A stretch of 64,000 bases of DNA from an uncultured Stenotrophomonas sp. (GTDB lineage: Bacteria; Pseudomonadota; Gammaproteobacteria; Xanthomonadales; Xanthomonadaceae): NCBI RefSeq assembly GCF_945952405.1, contig NZ_CAMFIA010000005.1, forward strand, positions 124,001 through 188,000, read 5' to 3'. A program made the position numbers and the translations under genes. The stretch's first letter is position 1. The number at the start of each line of letters is the position of its first letter. Of this stretch, positions 56,992 to 64,000 are shown in pieces. The notes under the pieces were generated by a model. It did no database searches, was not told the origin of the DNA, and saw only the letters and a list, made by a program, of their open reading frames with translations.

Positions 56992-57573
56992 TCAGCTCAG
57001 ATCAGCCGGCGGTACATCCTCCGGTGCAGTGGGCACTACGTCTACCCACGTTCCCGACGTATCGTCGTAGGTGACTGGCACGCTGCGGCTGGACGGGGGC
57101 GCGTAGTCGGTGACCGATGGCGGCAGCGACTGGCCACGCGGCACCGGCGCGGCGAACGTGCCGTCCGCCTTGTTCCAGAGCGGTCGGCCGCTGTAGTCCG
57201 GCTGAAGCACCCAAAGGCCCTGTCCATCGTCCCACGCGTTGCACTGCGGGGTGGTGCCATCCAGTCGGAACGGCTCAGCCAGCGTCACGCCGTTGGGCAG
57301 CGTGTCGCCGAGCGCGAGGCGGTTGGGGACTGGCATTGCAGTGCGCGTATCCCACAGCATCCGATTGCGGTAGTCGGCCACTACATCCCAGCGCTTTCCG
57401 TCGCCAGAAAGGCGCAGTGCCTGGAACTCGCCAGCAGTTCGCTTGGGCGCCACGTCAACGGTGTGATCCGGGAGATACCAGGCGCCGTCCGGGGAGGGCT
57501 GCAGCCGCACCGGGCCTATGTGTGCGTGGGTGATCGGGTCGAAGGCGTGGGCAAAGCGGGGTTCGTTGGACAT
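56992..57573 (-). CDS. Tail fibre assembly protein G-like
   Basis: The 193-residue protein lies directly after the tail fibre gene, 10 bases apart, where P2 has its fibre chaperone G. It has short repeated aromatic blocks (GPVRLQPSPDGAWYLPDHTVD, RRTAGEF-like, GQGLWVLQPDYSGRPLWNKADGTFAAP) of the sort seen in fibre assembly proteins. Sequence similarity to P2 G is low, so the role rests on position. The C-terminus is Pro-rich. Confidence 0.6.
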   Translation of the reverse strand: MSNEPRFAHAFDPITHAHIGPVRLQPSPDGAWYLPDHTVDVAPKRTAGEFQALRLSGDGKRWDVVADYRNRMLWDTRTAMPVPNRLALGDTLPNGVTLAEPFRLDGTTPQCNAWDDGQGLWVLQPDYSGRPLWNKADGTFAAPVPRGQSLPPSVTDYAPPSSRSVPVTYDDTSGTWVDVVPTAPEDVPPADLS

Positions 57574-57583
57574 GCTCCGGTCC

Positions 57584-60500
57584 TCAGTAGGTGATGCAGT
57601 AGATCATTCGCAGACCCGCCGGCAGGTTGCGGTCGCCGCCGGTGTTGGCCACCGTGATCGCATGGGTGTGCGCGCCGCCGTCAGCCGCTGTAGCGCTGTG
57701 GCCGTGGTCGCCAACCTGCGCGATAGAAATATCGTGCGAGTGAGCGCCGGCGCCATTCATGCCGATGTTGTGGGCGTGGCCACCTGCGCCATCCGTCGTG
57801 AAGCTATGGGAGTGAGCACCAGCGGGGCTGGTGTTCGGCCAGGGGTTGTCGTAGTCAACATTGCCGCGCGAGCCGGCGTGCTGGCCGTAGTCAGCACCCC
57901 ACGGGTAAGCGAAGCCAGCTTCGGCGAAGGCGGTCAAGTGCTGGTGATCGCCTACCGCAGACGTACCGCCGGTATGCGCGTGGTGGCCCTGCGAGTCAGT
58001 CCATGCGCCGTGAGCGTGATCGCCCACACCGCTTGCACTTGCGCCGTGTGAGTGTGCGCCGCCGGCACCAACACTGATCGTGTGGCTGTGGTTGCCGGCA
58101 CTGGCCGAACTAGCGGTGTGGGCGTGGCGGATCACCTCACCGGCGGTGAAGCCGCCAACGGCGTCGGCGCTGTTGGTATGGGTTACAACGGTGCCATCGC
58201 CCATAGCCGGCAGGTTGAAAGTGGTCTTGCCGTCGCCGGCGCCGTAGAGGGTGCCAATGGCAGCGAACAGGTCCGCGTAGGTGGTGCGGGAGACGGCAGC
58301 GCCGTTGCACAGGAGTGTGCCAGCCGGGGCGCTCTTGCCGGCGAACATGATGACCTGGCCGGGGATGCGGTTTGCCTTGGTGACAGGATCGAAGGTGCCA
58401 CCATGCCAAACAGGCTTGCCATTGAACCGCAGTTCACTGCCACCCAAAAGCAGTGGAGCGTAGGCGCTGTTGCTCAGGGTCACCGCGTCAATGGTGACGC
58501 CGCTGCTATCCGCAAAATCGCGGATCATCAGCCGAGACTTCGCCCCGATGTAGTCAAGGCCAATCGTGGATCGCAACGTCACGCCCTGGCTGACGACCAG
58601 AGCGCCCGTGATGGTGCCGCCAGCCCGGTCCAGCTTGTCGCCAGGATTGAAGTTCGCATCGGTCCACAGCTCCGCCCATGCCTTCCACCGCTGGTCAGCG
58701 GGCGCGGTGTCGCGGCGGGATCGCATCCAGAACCGGTTTCCACCACCGTAGTCGGCGGCCAGGGCAAGGCCACGGGAGTTGTCATAGCTGGGCAGGGACC
58801 AGGCAATGGTGTACTGCGCCGGCATCGTGGTAGGCGAGGGGTTGCCCTGTCGGTTGATGCGCAGCGCGTTCCACGTGTCCACCCAGCTGTCGTCATTGCT
58901 GGTCGGGGTGAGATAGGCCACGCGCGCAGCCACGTCCTCAACGGAAGCTGCGCCGATCTCGCTCAGGGTCCATCCAAAGTTCACGCCGCCGTTCACATCC
59001 TTGGCGGTGTTCCCGATGGTCACCTTGCGGGAAGCGCCCCATGCCGTGGTCACAATGTTGGCGGAGCCGTCGAATGCGGTTCCGTTGATCGTGCGCGGTG
59101 CTGCAAGCTTGCTGGCAGTGTCGGCGTTGCCAGTCAGCTTTCCCCGGAACTCGGCCGCATAGACCCAGCTGCCGGTAGGGTTCATCACGATCTTGTTGGG
59201 GTTGGCCACATTCGTAAGGCGGAATTCCTTGCCGCCGGTAATGTCGTGCAGCTCCAATCCGGTCTGTCCCTCGGTACCGCCTTGTTTGAACTGCCACGGG
59301 CGCTCGGAATACATCTCGCACAGCACCTTCCCGTCGCCGGCCCCGGTCCCGATCCTCGCACCAGCCATCTCGGTAACGCCGTTCTTGTAGACGACCAGCT
59401 GGCCAGCTGTGCTGGTGTTGCCATTGGGGCGCAGGTAGACGAACCCACCGTCGCTACTCGCGGCGGCAGACAGCACCACGCTGCCCACAGCACTACCCCG
59501 TAGCGCGGCGCCAGCGGTACCGAGGTCGAGGGTTTGATCGTCAGACAACGACGCGCCCAGGGCGAACGTCTGACGACGGCCCCAGCGGTTCTCGGTGCCA
59601 TCGACCAGGCGCCGCAGATCGCCCATGTACGCGAGCGGCTGGGCGGTGGCGTAAATGATGCCCTGCGGCTCGGCGGTGACGAATGTGCCGGGGCCGTGAT
59701 ACGTCGCGCCGGTGGCGTTGACCACGCGCACGGCATGGCCTTGGTTGTACTCGCGCTGCTGCAGCCACAACTCGACACCTGTGGACTTGCCCGCAGCATC
59801 GGTGGTCAGTACAACACCAAAGCGGCTGGGGCGATCAAGCGAAGAGTCGGCGCCGATCCGAGTGTGCTGCACCATGCCATCAACAACCGCCTGCGTGAGC
59901 ACTGTGGTCGCGTCGAACGTGCGCGTTGATGCGGCGATCTGCTCCCACGCGTAGCGAGGGCTGCCGATGGCGCCATTGGTCATTTCCAGCAGCAGAATGC
60001 TTGCGGCAGCGCCGCGCCACGGCAGCGTGCCCAGCTTGATCCAACGAACTTGGTTCGAGTTGCCGGGAATCGCGTCAATCGGCTGAACCTTTCCGATCTG
60101 CGGGAAGTCGGCGGCGTGCATGCCGTCGAGCGTGTCGGCGTCCAGCCCCTTGCCGTGGCCCATGTCCTTGAGCGCGGCGCCCTTCAATTCGAGGCTGGTG
60201 CGGATAGCCGCGGCCGTGGCCAGCGCCAGCAGCGTCTTGACGAACGGTGTCGGTGCATTGGCGCCGAAACGGTCGTCCAGGGCGGCTCTCAGCCCGCGAG
60301 CGGTGACGGCGCGCACCCCGTCCGCGCCCGCGATGGTTTCGGGACCATCTGCCAGCTCGACTACGCCGGCGACCGATTCAGTGGCCGGCGGGTTCAGGAA
60401 CTGCGTGCTGCCGAACTTGATCTGCGCCGTGTCGATATCGGCGAACACCACGTCGGCCGAGAGCAGCAGCGTGGAGATGCTCGCCTTCTCCATGATCGCT

Positions 60501-60796
60501 TCGGCCTGGCCGTAGACGGCAAACAGTGTGCCGTCGGCCAGGTAGAGGCCGAAGCCACGCAGCGGGTACTTGTCGGTGCCGCTGTCCTGCAGCGTGACGT
60601 GGATCGTGTCAGCCGCAACGGACTCGCCGCCGAAGCTGGTCATCCGCTTGAACTCTCCGGGCAGCTGCGTCATTGCCGCAGTGGGGGTGAAGCCGGTAGA
60701 GGTCAGTCCGATCTGAGAAATCAGCACCGTGTTGGTGCCGGTGTTGGTGCCGTTGACCAGCTTGGCGCGGCCGGCGTTGGTGATCTTCATGCGCAT
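57584..60796 (-). CDS. H: Tail fibre protein H with collar domain and HxH repeats
   Basis: The 1,070-residue fibre protein begins with the P2 H-type N-terminal domain that attaches to the baseplate (ITNAGRAKLVNGTNTGTNTVLISQIGL). The middle has fibre repeats, including LATAAAIRTSLELKG and LDGMHAADFPQIG. A phage collar domain follows (GQVIMFAGKSAPAGTLLCNG, YADLFAAIGTLYGAGDGKTTFNLPAM), and the last 150 residues carry many HxH motifs (HSHT, HSHG, HAHG, HHAH, HSHD, HTHA). Such His pairs bind iron in T4 fibre tips. The C-terminus recognises the host. It is preceded by I. Confidence 0.93.
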   Translation of the reverse strand: MRMKITNAGRAKLVNGTNTGTNTVLISQIGLTSTGFTPTAAMTQLPGEFKRMTSFGGESVAADTIHVTLQDSGTDKYPLRGFGLYLADGTLFAVYGQAEAIMEKASISTLLLSADVVFADIDTAQIKFGSTQFLNPPATESVAGVVELADGPETIAGADGVRAVTARGLRAALDDRFGANAPTPFVKTLLALATAAAIRTSLELKGAALKDMGHGKGLDADTLDGMHAADFPQIGKVQPIDAIPGNSNQVRWIKLGTLPWRGAAASILLLEMTNGAIGSPRYAWEQIAASTRTFDATTVLTQAVVDGMVQHTRIGADSSLDRPSRFGVVLTTDAAGKSTGVELWLQQREYNQGHAVRVVNATGATYHGPGTFVTAEPQGIIYATAQPLAYMGDLRRLVDGTENRWGRRQTFALGASLSDDQTLDLGTAGAALRGSAVGSVVLSAAASSDGGFVYLRPNGNTSTAGQLVVYKNGVTEMAGARIGTGAGDGKVLCEMYSERPWQFKQGGTEGQTGLELHDITGGKEFRLTNVANPNKIVMNPTGSWVYAAEFRGKLTGNADTASKLAAPRTINGTAFDGSANIVTTAWGASRKVTIGNTAKDVNGGVNFGWTLSEIGAASVEDVAARVAYLTPTSNDDSWVDTWNALRINRQGNPSPTTMPAQYTIAWSLPSYDNSRGLALAADYGGGNRFWMRSRRDTAPADQRWKAWAELWTDANFNPGDKLDRAGGTITGALVVSQGVTLRSTIGLDYIGAKSRLMIRDFADSSGVTIDAVTLSNSAYAPLLLGGSELRFNGKPVWHGGTFDPVTKANRIPGQVIMFAGKSAPAGTLLCNGAAVSRTTYADLFAAIGTLYGAGDGKTTFNLPAMGDGTVVTHTNSADAVGGFTAGEVIRHAHTASSASAGNHSHTISVGAGGAHSHGASASGVGDHAHGAWTDSQGHHAHTGGTSAVGDHQHLTAFAEAGFAYPWGADYGQHAGSRGNVDYDNPWPNTSPAGAHSHSFTTDGAGGHAHNIGMNGAGAHSHDISIAQVGDHGHSATAADGGAHTHAITVANTGGDRNLPAGLRMIYCITY

Positions 60797-60800
60797 GGGG

Positions 60801-61352
60801 TCAATCTCCGGTCATCGTCAGGCGGCGGTAGACCGCCGCTTGGGCACCTGCGACGGTTCCGACTTGGCTGTCGGCCTGAATGCCTTGGGTGAAAGTGAAG
60901 TGCGAGCGCACGGGCTTTGTGCGGTTCACCGCGTCCACGATCTGGTGGACGAACTCGGCCGACGACTCCTGCCCGCCGTCGCCGCTGATGGTCAAAAACA
61001 GGCTGAACGTGTGCGGTTCGCCCTGCGGGGTCATCTGCCACCACTCGCGGATCTTCATCTGACCGCCAAAGCTGGCGATCAGGTCCGCGATGCTCTTGGC
61101 GGTCCCCTTGTGGCGCTGGATCTGGAACGAACTGGCGATGCGGGCGCGCTTGATGCGCTCCGGCCAGTTACTGTCCCAGGTGTCAACCGACACGCTCCAC
61201 GCGAGGAACGGTAGAAATTCCGCCGGGCAGTTCCACGGGTTCCAGAGCGTGTCGTGAACCATGGGGACGCCCGACAGCTGCGCGTCAGCGCGCTCTACCG
61301 CGCGTTCCAGCCGCGTCGAGTTGGGGGGCAGCAGGGAGGTGGCGTCAGGCAT
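60801..61352 (-). CDS. I: Baseplate/tail protein I
   Basis: The 183-residue protein matches the P2 gpI family: LLPPNSTRLERAVERADAQL, VDTWDSNWPERIKRARIASSFQIQRHKGTAKSI, and GGQMKIREWWQMTPQGEPHTF. gpI is a baseplate protein that links to the tail fibre. It overlaps J by 8 bases and precedes H by 4 bases. Confidence 0.94.
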   Translation of the reverse strand: MPDATSLLPPNSTRLERAVERADAQLSGVPMVHDTLWNPWNCPAEFLPFLAWSVSVDTWDSNWPERIKRARIASSFQIQRHKGTAKSIADLIASFGGQMKIREWWQMTPQGEPHTFSLFLTISGDGGQESSAEFVHQIVDAVNRTKPVRSHFTFTQGIQADSQVGTVAGAQAAVYRRLTMTGD

Positions 61353-62235
61353 CGGTGCCGCCGTGCTCGATCACTACGCTGGTGCAGTACGGCGCCGACT
61401 GCGCGTCCACCGGCATATCCGCCGTGGGCATCTGCAGCTGGACACGGTGGACGCCGTCCACGTGCAGGGCGGAGTAGAGCGCCGACAGCGGCACGTCGCG
61501 GCCTAGGCGCTGGGTCTGCTGCAGGAACAGCGACACCCGGCGCCGCGCTTCGGCCAGCACCAGCGCGCTATCGGGACCGTTGAACGTCACCAGCCGCGCC
61601 CGGATCTCGAAGGGCTTCACGGTGGCCGGGGCTACGGTCACGTAGTCGGTCAGGGGCCGCACGTTGTCGTTGAGCAGCGCGGACTCCACGGTCTTCAACA
61701 ACGCCGCCGACGGCGTGCCGTTGCCCTGTCGCGACAGGACCGTGACCACCACCTTGCCCGGCGATGGGCTGGCGACGCTGGCGTCGAGCACGTCCGAATG
61801 TGCGGATAGCGTGTGGAAGATGTAGGCGCCTTCGGGGCCAGCGACCGACAGGCTTTCGGGCGCCAGCTGGATGCGGCGCCGGAACGCTGCGTCGTTCTCG
61901 TACTCGGCCGGGGCGTTGGTCTTCGGATCTGCCGGCTTCAGCAGCTTGCGCTGCACGCCGAACGGCACAGCGAGGTTGTCCAGATCGGCGCCGTTGGAGT
62001 AGGGCAGCAGCAGGCCGCGTGCGCGTTGGTTGAACTGCTCACGCAGCACCAGCTCGCGGTACGCGCTGGCCTGCAGCAGCTTCATCACCGGATCAGATTC
62101 GACCAGCGCGGTGTAGTCGGGGCACAGGCGCCGAAACTCGGCCAGGCGTTCGGCCAAGATGGCCTCGAACGTGCGCTGCTCGAAGATATCGGGCGCCGGC
62201 AGCTTATCGACTTCGATGGCGGTAAAAGAGGACAC
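61345..62235 (-). CDS. J: Baseplate wedge protein J
   Basis: The 296-residue protein belongs to the baseplate J family (T4 gp6-like): LPAPDIFEQRTFEAILAERLAEFRRL, YRELVLREQFNQRARGLLLPYSNGADLDNLA, and VASPSPGKVVVTVLSRQGNGTPSA. It forms the baseplate wedge ring. It starts an operon: a dyad for the late activator lies 68-91 bases upstream of its start. Confidence 0.95.
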   Translation of the reverse strand: MSSFTAIEVDKLPAPDIFEQRTFEAILAERLAEFRRLCPDYTALVESDPVMKLLQASAYRELVLREQFNQRARGLLLPYSNGADLDNLAVPFGVQRKLLKPADPKTNAPAEYENDAAFRRRIQLAPESLSVAGPEGAYIFHTLSAHSDVLDASVASPSPGKVVVTVLSRQGNGTPSAALLKTVESALLNDNVRPLTDYVTVAPATVKPFEIRARLVTFNGPDSALVLAEARRRVSLFLQQTQRLGRDVPLSALYSALHVDGVHRVQLQMPTADMPVDAQSAPYCTSVVIEHGGTDA

Positions 62236-62302
62236 AGATGCACCGGCGGATGGGTCCGGTCCAGATTCCCATCGCGCGCGCGCGAGGCCGTGGAATGCGG
62301 CG

Positions 62303-62326
62303 TGTAGCGCAGCCGCTTACGCTACA
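62303..62326 (-). promoter_or_regulatory. Ogr-type activator dyad upstream of J
   Basis: TGTAGCG (62303-62309) and CGCTACA (62320-62326) are exact inverted repeats spanning 24 bases, the same length and outer bases as the P2 late-promoter dyad (TGT-N18-ACA). Its centre is about 80 bases from the J start codon. With activation at about -55 as in P2, the transcript would begin about 25 bases before J. Confidence 0.7.
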
Positions 62327-62783
62327 GCGTGTGCAGGTGATCGAGGATCAGCTCGCGTATCAGTTGTTCGTCGGCGGTGGTGAAGCCAAGCAGCATGCGC
62401 CGCGCGTAGGTGACGCGGGGGCCGCCCTTGCTGACGGAATCGGTGCGGCCCTCTTGGTGGATTCGGGCAATGCGGGAGACGCGGCCGGCGAAGCCCACCG
62501 CCGCCTCACTGGCACTGCCCCGCACGCGTAGATGCTTGGCCTGCCGGATCTTGCCGAACATGGCACCGCGCTTGATGCGGCCAGCCTTGGCGCGGCGAGG
62601 CGGTGCGTTGCGTCGTGCTGCAAACGGGGAACCGTCGGGATTCTTCTGGCCAGCGATGCGCTTTTGCTGAGAGCGCCGCACGGCGGTGCCGACCTTGCGG
62701 GCCAGGCGGCTGCGCTCCGCAGGCTTGAGCCGCTGTAGCAGCGGCGCCACCCAAGCCTCCAGACGCTGCAGATCCTCGCTCAC
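62322..62783 (-). CDS. S: Tail completion protein S (phage virion morphogenesis)
   Basis: The 153-residue protein matches P2 S / virion morphogenesis proteins: LEAWVAPLLQRLKPAERSRLARKVGTAVRRSQQKRIAGQKNPDGSPFAARR near the start, and ARRMLLGFTTADEQLIRELILDHL at the C-terminus. S acts with R in completing the tail. It overlaps R by 4 bases. Confidence 0.94.
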   Translation of the reverse strand: MSEDLQRLEAWVAPLLQRLKPAERSRLARKVGTAVRRSQQKRIAGQKNPDGSPFAARRNAPPRRAKAGRIKRGAMFGKIRQAKHLRVRGSASEAAVGFAGRVSRIARIHQEGRTDSVSKGGPRVTYARRMLLGFTTADEQLIRELILDHLHTL

Positions 62784-63265
62784 TCGGTGATCGCCGGCAG
62801 GGTGCCCAGCACTTCACCGTCGGCCGTCAGCGGACCACCAGCGAGCGTATGGCGGTGTTCCCACTCGGCGCGCGGCTCGGGCAGGTACTGCAGCTGGAAC
62901 ACGCCAGCGTCGTCCTGCACGACGCGCACGCGCTCGGTCAGCGGTAGCCGGATGGCCAGATCGACCACGGTATCGCTCAGCACGTCCACCTCGAAGGCCA
63001 GCTTTTCGCGGTTGTCCGGGTTGGCCAGCAGCTCGGGCTGGTGCCGCGTCAGCCACTGCAGCAGCGGCACCATGACAGCCTCGGGCGCCCCGGCGAAGTC
63101 ACGCAGGATCAGTTCGAGGGTGTAGCGGTACTGGAAGGACAGGCCCGCCGTGAAGCTGGCCACCAGCCCGCCGTCGTCCACGAACACCAGCAGGCGCTCC
63201 GGGTCGGCGGCGAGCGACGGCATTGCCGCGACCAGGTGCTGGCGGAGCAGTTGGGGCTTCTTCAT
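62780..63265 (-). CDS. R: Tail completion protein R
   Basis: The 161-residue protein matches P2 R: MKKPQLLRQHLVAAMPSLAADPERLLVFVDDG, then LSFQYRYTLELILRDFAGAPEAVMVPLLQWL. The start at ATG 63265 is chosen; GTG at 63277 would add four residues. It overlaps the spanin gene by 4 bases and precedes S. Confidence 0.94.
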   Translation of the reverse strand: MKKPQLLRQHLVAAMPSLAADPERLLVFVDDGGLVASFTAGLSFQYRYTLELILRDFAGAPEAVMVPLLQWLTRHQPELLANPDNREKLAFEVDVLSDTVVDLAIRLPLTERVRVVQDDAGVFQLQYLPEPRAEWEHRHTLAGGPLTADGEVLGTLPAITE

Positions 63266-63783
63266 CGCCGCGCGCACTCGGCCAGGGCGGTGTGCAGCTC
63301 GGTGGCCAGCTGCTGCAGCGCCGTCACCTGCTCGGCGGCGGCGTGGTACTGGCCGTAGTTGGCTGCGGTGGTTTCGGCGACGGCAGAGAGCGTAACGCCG
63401 GCAGCGGGCGCATCAGGATCGCCGGCAATTCCGGTGGGGGCGATGCCTGCCGCAGCGGCGTCGTGGATGTGCACGAAGCCAGCAGGCACAGCGCAAGCGG
63501 CATCAGCGGTCGGAGTGACATAGACGGGAACCTCTTTGGTGATGGTGTCGCCGCGTTCGCGCACCACCTGTACGCGGTCCACGTACTCGGTCACGACGCG
63601 GGTGGTGCCCTGTGCCAGTTCCAGCTTGCCGGCCAGATCCTTCTTCTCGGCGTTGGCGCTGACCAGGGCGGCGTTGGCGCGGTCCAGCGCGGCAGTGGCG
63701 CGGTTCACCCGCACCTGCTGGCAGCTGAAAAGGCCGGCGGTGGCCGCAATCAGGGCGGCAAGGGCGAGGGCGCGGTAGAGCAT
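63262..63783 (-). CDS. Inner-membrane spanin (Rz/LysB-like)
   Basis: The 173-residue protein has an N-terminal membrane anchor (LALAALIAATAGLFS) and a long helical region with coiled-coil character (ATAALDRANAALVSANAEKKDLAGKLELAQG), typical of Rz-type inner-membrane spanins, which fuse the two membranes at the end of lysis. The lipoprotein partner is encoded inside this gene in another frame. It starts at the endolysin stop codon and overlaps R. Confidence 0.85.
   Translation of the reverse strand: MLYRALALAALIAATAGLFSCQQVRVNRATAALDRANAALVSANAEKKDLAGKLELAQGTTRVVTEYVDRVQVVRERGDTITKEVPVYVTPTADAACAVPAGFVHIHDAAAAGIAPTGIAGDPDAPAAGVTLSAVAETTAANYGQYHAAAEQVTALQQLATELHTALAECARR
63324..63521 (-). CDS. 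Outer-membrane spanin lipoprotein (Rz1/LysC-like), embedded in the Rz gene
   Basis: A 65-residue frame, starting ATG 63521, has a lipoprotein signal (LMPLALCLLASC, with lipobox LASC) and a Pro-rich mature part (SPPPELP, PLPALRSLPSPKPPQPTT). This is the structure of Rz1. It lies wholly within the Rz-like gene in another frame, as in lambda and P2-like phages. Confidence 0.82.
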   Translation of the reverse strand: MSLRPLMPLALCLLASCTSTTPLRQASPPPELPAILMRPLPALRSLPSPKPPQPTTASTTPPPSR

Positions 63784-64000
63784 CAGCGTGCGCCCAGCGC
63801 GGCCAGGGCGCGGTTGGTGCGTGCGGTTCGGTCGGCCATCCCGTTCGGTGTGGCGCGGCTGCGGGCGTTGCCCAGGTTGACCACGCGGCTGACGCTCAGC
63901 ACGTCGCGCTGGTCGGCGTAGGCGTTGAGCCGGTTGTCGTGCCAGAACGCCGCCGCTGCCATGGCGCCGGTTTCCGGCTCGATCAGCAGGCCGGGCATCT
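63783..64000 (-). CDS. Phage endolysin, C-terminal end (GH19-type; 5' part outside window)
   Basis: The 72 C-terminal residues match the end of GH19-type (chitinase-like) phage endolysins: GLLIEPETGAMAAAAFWHDNRLNAYADQRDVLSVSRVVN, and GMADRTARTNRALAALG. The frame continues past the right edge. The enzyme would cut peptidoglycan at lysis. It is followed directly by the spanin genes; the holin and antiholin probably lie beyond the window. Confidence 0.8.
   Translation of the reverse strand, partial: MPGLLIEPETGAMAAAAFWHDNRLNAYADQRDVLSVSRVVNLGNARSRATPNGMADRTARTNRALAALGAR

Larger units (their letters stand above)
38078..64000. mobile_element. P2-like prophage integrated at tRNA-Thr (right end outside window)
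   Basis: Integrase next to a tRNA 3' end, early genes, repressor, Ogr-type activator, and an almost full set of P2-type tail genes (R, S, J, I, H, G, V, W, FI, FII, E, E', T, U, D) identify a P2-like temperate phage. Lysis genes start at the right edge; capsid, portal, terminase and the right attachment site lie beyond it. All structural genes seen are intact, with no frameshift other than the programmed one in E, so the phage may be functional. No second copy of the tRNA 3' end was found in the window. The left boundary is probably inside the tRNA 3' end. Confidence 0.93.

Noticed and set aside
1..64000. CRISPR array, rRNA or insertion sequence
   Set aside because: No regularly spaced direct repeats, no rRNA-like sequence and no transposase with terminal repeats were found.

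Overview
The window is high-GC chromosomal DNA from a gammaproteobacterium of the Xanthomonadaceae, most likely Stenotrophomonas (S. maltophilia complex). The evidence is protein similarity throughout, many short palindromic repeats beginning with GTAG (the REP type described for this genus), and a secreted effector with the XVIPCD tail used by Xanthomonadales type IV secretion systems. Positions 1 to about 38,000 are ordinary chromosome. From the tRNA-Thr gene at 38,002 to the right edge is a P2-like prophage that runs out of the window.

Chromosomal part, left to right. A fimbrial usher (cut by the left edge) and two DUF1120 fimbrial proteins. The class Ia ribonucleotide reductase genes nrdA and nrdB, with a good promoter overlapped by two NrdR-like boxes. 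A LysE-type exporter, an acyl-CoA thioesterase, a sirtuin, an old-yellow-enzyme oxidoreductase, a LysR regulator and purU. On the minus strand come pncA, queH, a cobalamin riboswitch that sits in front of queH, and an FAD-dependent oxidase. Next are a membrane-inserted patatin, an acyl-CoA-type XRE regulator divergent from a five-gene valine catabolic operon (mmsA, acyl-CoA dehydrogenase, enoyl-CoA hydratase, HIBYL-CoA hydrolase, mmsB), ohr, a cation diffusion facilitator and a SulP transporter. They are followed by a type IV secretion effector with its probable LprI-type immunity partner, dusA, a small periplasmic protein with phoP-phoQ, mtfA, birA, coaX and a SPOR-domain protein.

Prophage part. 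The integrase lies next to tRNA-Thr. A long minus-strand early block holds an excisionase-like protein, a cytosine methyltransferase, a PAPS-reductase-like protein, small proteins, a primase-helicase, an Ogr/Delta-type late activator and a DNA-binding regulator. A divergent repressor follows, then a plus-strand cargo gene for a small membrane protein. The minus-strand late block then runs to the right edge and reads, in transcription order, endolysin, Rz/Rz1, R, S, J, I, H, G, V, W, FI, FII, E/E', T, U, D. The E/E' programmed frameshift and an Ogr-type dyad in front of J can be read directly from the sequence.

The most notable observations are the cobalamin riboswitch in front of the B12-independent queuosine enzyme QueH, the effector-immunity pair, the E/E' slippery site, the Ogr-type dyad, the phage methyltransferase/PAPS-reductase pair, and the cargo membrane protein beside the repressor.
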